Below are positions 23,043-31,058 of a stretch of 32,592 bases of DNA, one piece after another. How positions within the stretch are numbered: the stretch's first letter is position 1; each line of letters begins with the position of its first letter. The translations under genes and the position numbers were made by a program. This DNA is from Candidatus Kerfeldbacteria bacterium RIFCSPLOWO2_02_FULL_42_19 (GTDB lineage Bacteria; Patescibacteriota; Patescibacteriia; HO2-48-17): assembly GCA_001818315.1 (NCBI GenBank), contig MHKF01000003.1, forward strand, positions 1 through 32,592, in the 5' to 3' direction. The notes beneath the pieces are model-generated. The model saw only the letters and a list, made by a program, of their open reading frames with translations, did not search any database and was not told where the DNA came from.

Positions 23043-23091
23043 AGTATAATGTTGAGAGGGAATTCGCTAAACGTGTAATTCCTAGTATAAT
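23043..23091. promoter_or_regulatory. Divergent promoter region between ctpA and the PEGA gene
   Basis: Minus strand: TATACT (23043-23048) with TTTAGC 17 nt upstream (23066-23071), 12 nt before the ctpA ATG. Plus strand: two TATAAT hexamers (23045-23050 and 23086-23091) without good -35 boxes, pointing at the PEGA gene. The boxes are suggestive only. Confidence 0.35.
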
Positions 23092-23167
23092 AAAAAAAAT
23101 AAGTCCGTCACTACCCACACAACAGTATAGCATCTTCCTGTTTCTGAGCAAGAATCACCAATTGCGT

Positions 23168-24532
23168 ATGTCGCAACATTTCCGATGGTTGTTTTTTAGC
23201 GTCTTTGTGCTTCTCTTTTTCATCAGTGCTTCGATTATTGTTATTGCAACACTCGGATTCCGATATGACTGGCAAAAAAATACTTTCGTGAAGACCGGAA
23301 CACTCTCTATTGAAACACGGCCAGAGAATGCGCGAATTTTTTTGAATCATAAAGTGATACAGGCAAAAACACCAGTAGTTGTGAATAATCTTTTACCAGG
23401 AGAATTGACATTGACGATACAAAAAAATGGATTCTACCCTTGGGAAAAAATTATATATATTGAACCAAAAAAGGCGACTGTGCTTCAGAATGTATATCTC
23501 TTTAAACAAGGAGGGACTATTCAAAAAATGGAAAATGTGATCGCTATGGATGTTATTGATACGGAGCACATGCTCATCGCTCGCCGAAAAGAGAATGCGC
23601 GATTAGAAACATCATTTACGATACTTCGATTGAATTTCGACAATGACCGCATGACCCTTCTCACGACTCTGGAAACGAAACCAACACAATTATTTGCTGC
23701 CAACGAAAATGTATTTATTGCAAATTTCAAGCAAACTCACGAAAGTTGGCGGGTGTTTCAAAAAGATCGCGACCGAGGAGAGGTGACTACAATCATTCAA
23801 CAACCGAACCTTGTGCCTTCTGTTATTGACATCAAACCGTGGCCAGAAGAAGCGAACGTCTTTTTCCTCCAAATCAATACGATGCTGTGGAGACTCAAAC
23901 TTCTGGAAGAACAGGAACCTCAAACAGAATTTTATGCAGAAAACGTAATCGCCTTTGATATTCACAATAATTCGATTGTGCTCGTAACTCAAAATCAAAA
24001 CAAGCGGTTCTTCATAGAAAAAAATTTGAAAAAAGATACAACAGAAACTTTCCCTCTCCAACAAGCTACGAGGATCGATACAGGAACACTCAACTGTAGC
24101 ACGACCAACGAATACACATGCGTCTTGAAAAGTAACACCGAAACGATACTCATCGAAAAAAAACAAACATTCACTGATGCGACGGTGCCTTTCGAAGTAA
24201 AAAAAGCAATATGGAATTTCAATGAACTTCTCTTGTTAAGCGACTTCGAACTATGGACGTACGATCAAACAACAGACAAATACACACTCATCACACGACA
24301 ATCACAACCAATATATGACGCGATCTGGCATCCGGACAGCGGATACATTATTATCGCGGATAACAATGGCATACAAGCTATTGAAAAGAATAGCAGTTCG
24401 ACACAACAAAAAATAGAAATCTCGCCGACGTCCGTTCAAGCTCTCTATCCAACAATTGCGCGCGAAAAAATTTTCTTTATCAAAGAAGAAAACTTACAAG
24501 CACTGCCTTTAGGAGAAGAAAATTTTCTTTAA
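23168..24532 (+). CDS. Membrane-anchored PEGA-domain protein with propeller-like C-terminus
   Basis: From the ATG at 23168 (454 residues): a signal anchor at about 7-29, a PEGA domain at about 44-112 (GTLSIETRPENARIFLNHK, then TPVVVNNLLPGELTLTIQKN), and a long beta-rich region with repeated strand pairs typical of a WD40/TolB-like propeller (IWHPDSGYIIIADNNGIQAI near the end). PEGA domains are common in surface proteins and are thought to mediate protein or carbohydrate contacts. The function here is unknown. The frame opens two codons earlier at a TTG, which I do not use. No Shine-Dalgarno. Its stop is followed by the separate promoter of the secreted protein, so it is probably monocistronic. 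Confidence 0.8.
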   Translation: MSQHFRWLFFSVFVLLFFISASIIVIATLGFRYDWQKNTFVKTGTLSIETRPENARIFLNHKVIQAKTPVVVNNLLPGELTLTIQKNGFYPWEKIIYIEPKKATVLQNVYLFKQGGTIQKMENVIAMDVIDTEHMLIARRKENARLETSFTILRLNFDNDRMTLLTTLETKPTQLFAANENVFIANFKQTHESWRVFQKDRDRGEVTTIIQQPNLVPSVIDIKPWPEEANVFFLQINTMLWRLKLLEEQEPQTEFYAENVIAFDIHNNSIVLVTQNQNKRFFIEKNLKKDTTETFPLQQATRIDTGTLNCSTTNEYTCVLKSNTETILIEKKQTFTDATVPFEVKKAIWNFNELLLLSDFELWTYDQTTDKYTLITRQSQPIYDAIWHPDSGYIIIADNNGIQAIEKNSSSTQQKIEISPTSVQALYPTIAREKIFFIKEENLQALPLGEENFL

Positions 24533-24567
24533 TTTTATGAGGAATGGGTGCGAATTATCACACAGTA

Positions 24568-24595
24568 TTTACATGGGGGGGGTGAATGTTATAAT
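24568..24595 (+). promoter_or_regulatory. Strong promoter with a poly-G spacer for the secreted protein
   Basis: TTTACA (24568-24573), a 16-nt spacer and TATAAT (24590-24595) with extended -10 TG (24587-24588). Eight consecutive G (24575-24582) fill half of the spacer. The predicted leader is about 60 nt, carries a hairpin ATGCGC/GCGCAT (24605-24637) and has no Shine-Dalgarno. Confidence 0.7.
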
Positions 24596-24665
24596 AACTT
24601 TGTTATGCGCCTCTTCGTGGTCGAATGTTGAGCGCATCTCACTTGAGCAAAATAAACATTAATTT

Positions 24666-25568
24666 ATGTATATGCGTAAAAGTTACATTATAGCTGTAAT
24701 AAGCATCTTTGTTCTTTTTCTGAGCTTTGGTATAGCCAGAGCAGCTTCTGAGTATAACATCACCAGTAAGCTCGGCGGTACCATTGGAGATTATTTCGAT
24801 CTCGACGGTACACTCATAGTGAACTCCATAAAAGTGGGTACACAGGGTGTTGGTGGTGTTATTTTCTTCAACGGCACCATCGTGAACAACACGACTGATA
24901 CCGACAGAAACGATAATCCCGTGACCTTCGGTGATAACGTGCGCGTTGATGGACGAATATTCCGTGGTGCCGTGGCCGGCGCTGGTCTTGATGATGATAT
25001 GCCATTTATCGTCAATGATGATATGAAAGTAGCCGGTGATCTCGCGGTAGATGGAAATCTCACGGGTGATGTTTCTGCCGACAATGTGCTCATTTCTGAT
25101 GATAACAGTATCGCGACTCAAAAAGCGAGTTATATTGATTCGGATACTTTAGGGGAAGCTCTGGAAAATGAAATCGCTATCAATATTCCGGATCTCCTCA
25201 ACGGGACTTGGAACATCACCAATAAAACGACTGATGATGTGTATGAAAACACCAAGGGAGTAATAACATTCGATACCAACCATAAAGGAACACTTGATTC
25301 AGGGCGTTTCGCTGCTCTAGGTGCCATCTCCGAGCTCGAGGATGATCCCATCTATGATCATGTGACCAGTAAGATAACACTTGATTTTATCAATAACAAC
25401 ACTGTCTATTACACATATACTTCCGAATCGGCTGATGAGAGTGCCACATCCGAAGTCTCGGGAGTAGCATTTGTATTCGCAAACAGCAGAAACAAAGTGA
25501 TTATGGTCGGAATGGGTGGCAGTGGTACATTTGTTATGAGACTTTCAGAATTCACTCCGGAAGAATAA
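24666..25568 (+). CDS. Secreted surface protein of unknown family (300 aa)
   Basis: A signal peptide (basic MYMRKSY, hydrophobic core about 7-22, cleavage after ARA at 24-26) precedes a Gly/Asp/Asn-rich region (about 30-145) whose short repeated strands (KVGTQGVGGVIFFNG, NVRVDGRIFRGAVAG, KVAGDLAVDGNLTGDV) suggest a beta-helix like those in fibre or bactofilin-type proteins. A C-terminal domain (about 178-300) starts LLNGTWNITNKTTDDV and contains alternating strands reminiscent of a small beta barrel. I cannot name a family. It has no membrane anchor or lipobox, so it is either released or held by other surface layers. It is monocistronic between a strong promoter and a strong terminator, which suggests high expression. 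The start could be the second ATG (24672). Confidence 0.8.
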   Translation: MYMRKSYIIAVISIFVLFLSFGIARAASEYNITSKLGGTIGDYFDLDGTLIVNSIKVGTQGVGGVIFFNGTIVNNTTDTDRNDNPVTFGDNVRVDGRIFRGAVAGAGLDDDMPFIVNDDMKVAGDLAVDGNLTGDVSADNVLISDDNSIATQKASYIDSDTLGEALENEIAINIPDLLNGTWNITNKTTDDVYENTKGVITFDTNHKGTLDSGRFAALGAISELEDDPIYDHVTSKITLDFINNNTVYYTYTSESADESATSEVSGVAFVFANSRNKVIMVGMGGSGTFVMRLSEFTPEE

Positions 25569-25633
25569 GGATTGTGAGTTCAGATAGCGTCTCAAAAATC
25601 TCCGGTCATTGCGATACATCGGTCTGAAGAAAT

Positions 25634-25664
25634 GACGAGCCCACGAGTGGGCTCGTCCTTTTCT
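25634..25664 (+). terminator. Strong intrinsic terminator of the secreted-protein gene
   Basis: A perfect 10-bp GC-rich stem GACGAGCCCA/TGGGCTCGTC with a 4-nt loop, followed by CTTTTCT. It is 66 nt after the stop codon. This is the best rho-independent terminator in the window. Confidence 0.85.
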
Positions 25665-25750
25665 GATGTGTTGGTGTTGATTTTCAGACTGATGACTATT
25701 GCGACGCCTTGCCTTGATTGGACTGTGAACGGTGCGACACCGAACAAGAA

Positions 25751-26056
25751 TCAGAATTGTACATTCACATAAAAAAACGCTCCGAGAATCATTCCAACAA
25801 TCAAACCAGCAATACTGACACCAACTGCAACCCAACTAAATTTTTTATTGCCTTTTTTCATTCCGATGATACCGAAGACAATACCGAGAATACCAAAAAA
25901 TGGTGGAAACAAAGCGAATGCGATGCAGCCAGAAATAATTCCGATAATCGCAAAAGTTTTTCCATTGCCAGTTTTCGTCTCGAGAGTGGGGATATTAGAA
26001 AATGGATGCGGCGTCTGAACAGAAGATTGCTTTGTGTGAGAATCGGAAGGAGTCAT
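25751..26056 (-). CDS. Small membrane protein, DUF4190-like (101 aa)
   Basis: From the ATG at 26056: a polar, Ser/Thr/Pro-rich cytoplasmic N-terminus of about 35 residues, then two glycine-rich membrane segments, FAIIGIISGCIAFALFPPFF (about 36-55, continuing GILGIVFGIIGMKKG) and WVAVGVSIAGLIVGMILGAF (about 74-93). This arrangement matches small DUF4190-type membrane proteins; the role is unknown. The frame opens at a TTG (26074), but neither start has a Shine-Dalgarno. It lies 24 nt after rfbB on the same strand. The gap beyond its stop (25,665-25,750) contains nothing I recognise. Confidence 0.75.
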   Translation of the reverse strand: MTPSDSHTKQSSVQTPHPFSNIPTLETKTGNGKTFAIIGIISGCIAFALFPPFFGILGIVFGIIGMKKGNKKFSWVAVGVSIAGLIVGMILGAFFYVNVQF

Positions 26057-26080
26057 GCTGGTTTCATAAAACAAAAAAAA

Positions 26081-27100
26081 TTAGGAGGATAAACGTTCGT
26101 GATATTGCTGTCGATAATACGCTTCATACGCTCCTGACTTTAATTCTTTCCACCAAGAAGTATTCTGCTGATACCAACGAACCTTCGCTTCCAAACCTTG
26201 TTCAAAAGAAAACATCGGCACCCAACCAAGTTCATTTCGGAGCTTTGTAGCATCAATAGCATACCGTCGATCGTGACCCGGACGATCTTTAATAAATTCA
26301 ATATATGATTGATCTTTATCAAGCAGCTCTAGTAAGAGTTTTGTGACCGACAGATTCTCTTGTCGATACCCAGTACCGATATTATATACCTCGCCAACGC
26401 GACCCTGATGCAAGACAAGGTCAATCGCACGACAGTGATCTTCGGTATAAATCCATTCGCGAACGTATTTTCCATCTCCGTAGATTGGAACTTTTTTATC
26501 TTCGAGTAAGTTTGTGATAAACAGGGGAAGAAATTTTTCGGGATACTGATAAGGACCGTAAAAATTACAGCTATGCGTCATAATCACCGGGACTTGATAC
26601 GTGACAAAATACGCACGACAGAGATGATCGGCGCCGGCCTTTGAAGCTGAATACGGACTATTAGGCTGAAAAGGACTGACTTCTGTAAAAGCGCCGTCCA
26701 GTGTACTGCCAAAAACCTCATCCGTAGAAATCTGCACCATACGTTCTACACCGTACTTTTTCACTGCCTCGAGTAAAGTGAAAGTGCCGATGATATCAGT
26801 GTAAAGAAAAGCATCTGGATCCATAATGGAACGATCGACGTGAGTTTCGGCAGCATAATTCAAAACATAATCGAACTGCTCGCGGTGAAACAAATCATCT
26901 ATAAACTTGCTGTCGATAATATCCGCCTGATAAAAACGATATCGTGGATCATCGGCGATATCTTTCAGATTATTCAGATTCCCGGCGTATGTGAGTTTAT
27001 CAACATTTACGATGCAATATTCCGGATATTGCCGAAGTAAATATCGAATCATATTCGACCCCATGAAACCTGCGCCACCGGTAATAAGAATTTTTTTCAT
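26081..27100 (-). CDS. rfbB: dTDP-glucose 4,6-dehydratase
   Basis: NAD-dependent short-chain dehydrogenase that makes dTDP-4-keto-6-deoxyglucose, the branch point to rhamnose and other deoxysugars. From the ATG at 27100 (339 residues): the Rossmann motif GGAGFMG (8-14), Thr126-Asp127-Glu128 in QISTDEVFG, and the catalytic Tyr150/Lys154 in PYSASKAG. These, plus NCYGPYQYPEKF-type residues (NFYGPYQYPEKFLP here), identify RfbB rather than a generic epimerase. I reject the 11-codon extension to 27133 because the protein fold begins at MKKILITGG. The partners rfbA, rfbC and rfbD are not in this window. It supplies sugars to the neighbouring surface-glycan genes. Confidence 0.95.
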   Translation of the reverse strand: MKKILITGGAGFMGSNMIRYLLRQYPEYCIVNVDKLTYAGNLNNLKDIADDPRYRFYQADIIDSKFIDDLFHREQFDYVLNYAAETHVDRSIMDPDAFLYTDIIGTFTLLEAVKKYGVERMVQISTDEVFGSTLDGAFTEVSPFQPNSPYSASKAGADHLCRAYFVTYQVPVIMTHSCNFYGPYQYPEKFLPLFITNLLEDKKVPIYGDGKYVREWIYTEDHCRAIDLVLHQGRVGEVYNIGTGYRQENLSVTKLLLELLDKDQSYIEFIKDRPGHDRRYAIDATKLRNELGWVPMFSFEQGLEAKVRWYQQNTSWWKELKSGAYEAYYRQQYHERLSS

Positions 27101-27121
27101 AAAAATAAGAAAAGTGAAGTG

Positions 27122-27130
27122 ATGATAACA
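27122..27130 (-). promoter_or_regulatory. Extended -10 element upstream of rfbB
   Basis: On the minus strand, TG-T-TATCAT (-10 at 27122-27127, TG at 27129-27130) lies 21 nt before the rfbB ATG. A partial -35 (GCTACA) is 18 nt upstream. It resembles the other extended -10 sites in this window. Confidence 0.4.
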
Positions 27131-27179
27131 CAATGAGGGGGCTTTTGTAGCGCTTGTAAAGTCGCGAACAGATACTGAA

Positions 27180-27377
27180 TTATACGCGTTTGAGCCGATA
27201 GCGCATTAAACAAAGATACATGATGCCAAAAAAGACAACAAGCCACAGCCAACTCCAGAGAGAAACATACAATGTCACAAACCCCGGGACAAAAAATTCT
27301 CCTAATGAAGCGACAAGATACCAAAAGAAAAGGTTGAAAAATAGAACACGCGCGGTCCGATAAACATCATGGAACAT
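27180..27377 (-). CDS. Small membrane protein overlapping the upstream exoprotein gene (65 aa)
   Basis: A 65-residue hydrophobic protein with two membrane segments (about 10-32, VLFFNLFFWYLVASLGEFF, and about 34-57, VTLYVSLWSWLWLVVFFGIM) and a basic tail RYRLKRV. Its ATG lies 11 bp inside the end of the 518-aa gene, which suggests translational coupling and supports it as a real gene. I recognise no family. A membrane partner for the upstream exoprotein is a reasonable guess from coupling alone. Confidence 0.6.
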   Translation of the reverse strand: MFHDVYRTARVLFFNLFFWYLVASLGEFFVPGFVTLYVSLWSWLWLVVFFGIMYLCLMRYRLKRV

Positions 27378-28923
27378 AAAATGAAAATCTACGTATAATG
27401 TCGCGCCAAGAAAACGGAGCTTTTTCTAAAGTAATTGTGAAATCGCGAATCAGAATATCACTGGATATATTCGCAATGCCCGGAGCAGACAGAATAAAAT
27501 ACAGCGAATTATTTTCTTGAAGATGCTCTTTGCGGATATCATACTGTGCAGTAGTACGAGTCCAGGGACCGATTTGCAGAGGCGAAGCATAATCAGCGTA
27601 CAACAAAAAATCCATATTCTCAAAATCAATATTCGGAGTAAGCCTTTGCACCGACCCATCAGGATCAAAAAAACTTTCTTTCGTGAAGGCAAAAAAGCCA
27701 TTCCCAAAAATTTCGACATCATTCAAAGGAATCGTAATAGAACGAATTTCTGGCAATGCGAAAAGCTGATCATTCCATTCGTGGAGTCTACCAGGCAAGG
27801 TAATTGCAAAAGGAATACCGTGAATGTTCAGTGTCTGAAGACCGGAATCATGAGCAGTACGCGCTGAGAGTCCGGAGACATTCGTAGTAAGTTCGGTAGG
27901 GCTCAACGAAAGATCGAGTAGTTGTGATTGCAAATCAACATTATCAACAAGATACAGATGTTGATTCACTACGAAATAGCGCTGGGCCGTAGAAACTTCA
28001 CGAATAATAATATCATCCGATGCCTCAAAAATAATTTTATACACGCCCTCGGCAAGACTTGACTGCTGCAACCCACCGTTCTGTTTTTCACTGACAACGC
28101 CACTTGCTTCAAAGACATTATCATCTTGATATGCTGCTTCGGATATAAGCGCAGTGCCATCCCACAACTGGATCCGCACTTGATCACCTCCGAATGTGCG
28201 ATTAACATCCTGCCAAGTAAAACGAACATCAAGCGCCTCGTTTTTGATGTACGTAAAAAATTCATGCCGGCCTCGCAAGGCTGAAGAAATCTCAAGACGA
28301 GAATCAGTCGGAGTATAATCAGAAAGCTGAATGCGCGGGTAAAACGAAGTATTGTACACAGCAACCTTATATTCGGGATGCGCTGTGAATTGATTCACAA
28401 AATCTTCGGTACGAAAAAAAAGAGGTTCTCTTTGGAGAAGATGAAGCTGCTGCGCTACATCCGTGACCGCAAAACTCAAATGCGTTTTCCCGGCAAGAGA
28501 ACGATCAATAAAGGTATTTTGTAAAGGTTGAAAATCAAACGAAAATTGTTCTTTGCTACCGCGTGCGAGACCGATTTCCACAAGGGGCTGCTCGCGATTC
28601 GCGTACATCATATCAACGCGCACTTTTTCATATAAACGTGGCATGCGCACACGAAAATAGACAGGCTCTTCGCGCAGCCGACGATACGTAACACCGTCAG
28701 CGAGACGCGTCTCCGGAGGAAGTAATCGATCTGAAGGACCAAACTCAGTGATAAGTTGTTGCTGACCTTTTTGTTCTTTTTCAAAAGAATACGGGATCAC
28801 GAGCTTTCCGTCGAACGCAAAATACTGTTCCAAAAGCCACGCGAGTACAACAAAAGGAACAAGAAAACTTGCAAAACGTATCAAACGTAGCAGAAACAAA
28901 GCAATTTTCTTCGAAATGATCAT
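27367..28923 (-). CDS. Membrane-anchored exoprotein of unknown function (518 aa)
   Basis: I do not recognise the family. The 518 residues have a basic N-terminus, one membrane segment (about 7-29, ending VPFVVLAWLL) and a long, beta-rich extracytoplasmic part of about 485 residues. It contains several sandwich-like stretches, for example VYFRVRMPRLYEKVRVDMMY (90s-110s), EGVYKIIFEASDDIIIREVS (mid-protein) and a final strand set ending FTITLEKAPFSWRDIIRRF. The basic, aromatic C-terminus is followed directly by the overlapping 65-aa membrane gene. No catalytic motif, Cys pattern or sorting signal is evident. Placement between rfbB and the glycosyltransferase/flippase genes suggests a role in the cell-surface layer. 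The ATG at 28923 lacks a Shine-Dalgarno. Confidence 0.8.
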   Translation of the reverse strand: MIISKKIALFLLRLIRFASFLVPFVVLAWLLEQYFAFDGKLVIPYSFEKEQKGQQQLITEFGPSDRLLPPETRLADGVTYRRLREEPVYFRVRMPRLYEKVRVDMMYANREQPLVEIGLARGSKEQFSFDFQPLQNTFIDRSLAGKTHLSFAVTDVAQQLHLLQREPLFFRTEDFVNQFTAHPEYKVAVYNTSFYPRIQLSDYTPTDSRLEISSALRGRHEFFTYIKNEALDVRFTWQDVNRTFGGDQVRIQLWDGTALISEAAYQDDNVFEASGVVSEKQNGGLQQSSLAEGVYKIIFEASDDIIIREVSTAQRYFVVNQHLYLVDNVDLQSQLLDLSLSPTELTTNVSGLSARTAHDSGLQTLNIHGIPFAITLPGRLHEWNDQLFALPEIRSITIPLNDVEIFGNGFFAFTKESFFDPDGSVQRLTPNIDFENMDFLLYADYASPLQIGPWTRTTAQYDIRKEHLQENNSLYFILSAPGIANISSDILIRDFTITLEKAPFSWRDIIRRFSFYVP

Positions 28924-29026
28924 ATCTTCAACACTACACTACAAATACTTTTAAATGAAGGGCAAACGTGCCATAATCAAACCTGTTGAGGAATTATGCG
29001 TCGCCTTGTTTTATTCGAAAACCGTC

Positions 29027-30133
29027 ATGTCCGAAAAAAAATTGCGATATCCACATCTTATTTTTATTTTTCCCCTCTTCAATGGACCCTACGGTGGAGA
29101 GCGTCATTGTCTACGTCTCACAAGTGCATTAGCTGAAAAAGGGCTCACAGTAAGCATTTGCACATTGGATTTTCCGAAATCTCTCACAACTTTCCTACAC
29201 TCAAAGGTGCAACTCATGGAAGGAGTATTTCCGCACATAGACAATCACAATCTCAAAACATTAGCGAGTATCTTTTGGATGCGGAAACTTGCGCATGTGC
29301 TTTATACAACGTATCCACAAAACACAAAGCAGAGCACGAATATATGTCTCATTGGAATGGGATGGCAATCAGTCCTATGTTTACATATATTACGAAAATA
29401 TTTTTCGAAGAGAATTTATTTCTGCCTCGAACCTCCCCGATTCCTCTACGACCTCCGAGCAAGCGGAAATTTTGGTGCGAAAGCTTCATCCATTATTTTG
29501 GGACATGTGCTCCGTAGTTGGGATAAAAAAGCGGTGCGGTCTACGCCCATCATATTAGCAAATAGCGCGCGTACACAACACGACGTGCAGAATCTCTATC
29601 ACCGAGAAAGTAGTGTCCTTATTCCAGGAATCGAAACAGAACGCTTCCAATACTGGAGCAAGGCGGAAGCAAAACAAAAGCTGAACGTTGGCAACGGAAC
29701 AATATATATATCCGTTGGAAAACTCCATAAACGAAAGCGTATCGATAAAGCGATTCAACTCTTTATCGATCGTGAGACGCAAAGCCAGCAACAAAACTAC
29801 GGACGATTCTATATCATCGGCACTGGACCGGAAAAAACAGCGCTGCAATACTTGGTAGAAAAACTCAAAAAAACTTGCGAGAATAAAGCAGTAGAAAATA
29901 TTTTTTTTCTTGGCGAGTTAGACGATAAAACAGTTGCATTATATATGCGCGCTGCTGATTATTTCATTTTCACTGCCCAGAACGAACCTTTTGGTTTGGT
30001 AATTCAGGAAGCGAAGGCAGCCGGCTGCACGATACTTCCGCATGATATACAACTCCCCTTATGCACTTGGGAAGAAGCTTGTGAGCAATTTCTCAAACTG
30101 CTCAACGAAAAAATGAAACTTTTCCCTGAATAA
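29027..30133 (+). CDS. GT4-family glycosyltransferase
   Basis: GT-B-fold glycosyltransferase. From the ATG at 29027 (368 residues): N-terminal domain with PHLIFIFPLFNGPYGGERHC (acceptor side, GG motif), a linker, and a C-terminal nucleotide-sugar domain with YISVGKLHKRKRID and the GT4 E-x7-E motif in NEPFGLVIQEAKAAG. Sugar donor and acceptor cannot be read from sequence. The frame extends 24 codons upstream to 28955, but homology to the fold begins only after MSEKKLRYP, so I choose 29027. Curiously, an ATG with a good GAGGAATT ribosome site lies upstream at 28996 in another frame; that frame does not match the family. It probably builds the surface polysaccharide with the next two genes. Confidence 0.9.
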   Translation: MSEKKLRYPHLIFIFPLFNGPYGGERHCLRLTSALAEKGLTVSICTLDFPKSLTTFLHSKVQLMEGVFPHIDNHNLKTLASIFWMRKLAHVLYTTYPQNTKQSTNICLIGMGWQSVLCLHILRKYFSKRIYFCLEPPRFLYDLRASGNFGAKASSIILGHVLRSWDKKAVRSTPIILANSARTQHDVQNLYHRESSVLIPGIETERFQYWSKAEAKQKLNVGNGTIYISVGKLHKRKRIDKAIQLFIDRETQSQQQNYGRFYIIGTGPEKTALQYLVEKLKKTCENKAVENIFFLGELDDKTVALYMRAADYFIFTAQNEPFGLVIQEAKAAGCTILPHDIQLPLCTWEEACEQFLKLLNEKMKLFPE

Positions 30134-30205
30134 TCTTTCGTGACAAAAAAATGTTTCAATGGAAAAATCTCATAGACCGAACATAAAATCGTGCTCACAA
30201 TACCT

Positions 30206-31057
30206 ATGATGATGTTCAACCAGCCAAAAGTATCGCTCCTCATCGCCACACGAAATGGCGAGCAGTATTTAAGTCGCGCGCTTGAGAGCGTTCTCGCACA
30301 AACGTATCCAAATAAAGAGATAATTATTATCGACGATGCGTCACAAGATAGAACGTATCAAATCATGCAAACATACGCACAAAAATACCCTTCCATCATC
30401 CACATCGCACGGAATGCTATCAATCAAAGCGTCACAAAAACTGCAAACCTCTTACTCGAACGCGCGAACGGTGTCTATGCCGGTCGACTCGATGACGACG
30501 ATTATTACATCGATCCACAAAAAATCGAAAAGCAAGTGCAATTTTTGGAAAGCCACCCAGAGTATGGACTCGTAGGAACATTTTGTAAACTGCTCTTTGA
30601 AGATGGACAATGCGCTCTCAAAAAAACAGTTTGGAGCGATGCAGCTCTCAGACGCAAAATCTATCAAGGAACAAACCCTTTCATAAATTCAACAGTCCTT
30701 TTTCGAACACAAGCAGCGCGTGACAGCGGTGGATTTGATACACGTTTAGCTACAACACAGGACCTAGAACTTTTTTTAAAAATCGGAAAGGAAAGAAAAT
30801 TTGCGGTGTTGCCTATCGTGACGACGGTATACACCGTGAGAACACAAACAGTATCAGGTAAAAGAAGAAGAAGACAAGCAATCGACATGATTTCTGTATT
30901 GCGCAAGCATCACAAAAACTATGCAAACTTCTATCACGTATGGAGCATCCGTCTCACAAAGATTATAGTTCGACAACTCGCAGTAAGTTTTCTACCGCGT
31001 GCCTTCGTCATGCAGTGGAAGTATAGAAAATCTTTGGAAAAACGAAACACAGCATAA
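30206..31057 (+). CDS. GT2-family glycosyltransferase
   Basis: GT-A-fold enzyme adding a sugar from a nucleotide donor. From the first ATG of three in a row (30206; 283 residues): VSLLIATRNGEQYLSRALES (9-28), the nucleotide-binding Asp43-Asp44 in IIIDDASQD, the metal-binding acidic run Asp96-Asp99 (GRLDDDDYY), and the downstream ATTQDLELFLKIGKE region typical of family 2. A GTG at 30191 could extend it by five residues. It lies 72 nt after the GT4 gene, and its stop is followed after one base by the flippase ATG (TAATATG), so these two are coupled. Specificity unknown. Confidence 0.92.
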   Translation: MMMFNQPKVSLLIATRNGEQYLSRALESVLAQTYPNKEIIIIDDASQDRTYQIMQTYAQKYPSIIHIARNAINQSVTKTANLLLERANGVYAGRLDDDDYYIDPQKIEKQVQFLESHPEYGLVGTFCKLLFEDGQCALKKTVWSDAALRRKIYQGTNPFINSTVLFRTQAARDSGGFDTRLATTQDLELFLKIGKERKFAVLPIVTTVYTVRTQTVSGKRRRRQAIDMISVLRKHHKNYANFYHVWSIRLTKIIVRQLAVSFLPRAFVMQWKYRKSLEKRNTA

Positions 31058-31058
31058 T

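Noticed and set aside
24639..25121. 160-codon minus-strand frame opposite the secreted-protein gene
   Set aside because: It is antisense to a gene with signal peptide, promoter and terminator, and its translation has no recognisable features.
26084..26099. AGGAGGATAAAC on the plus strand looking like a ribosome site
   Set aside because: It is the reverse of the last rfbB codons, and the plus-strand frame after it stops within about 12 codons.
28996..29100. ATG with a good GAGGAATT ribosome site upstream of the GT4 gene, suggesting a frameshift
   Set aside because: The protein in that frame does not resemble a glycosyltransferase, while the other frame gives an intact GT4 N-terminus from 29027; no frameshift is needed.
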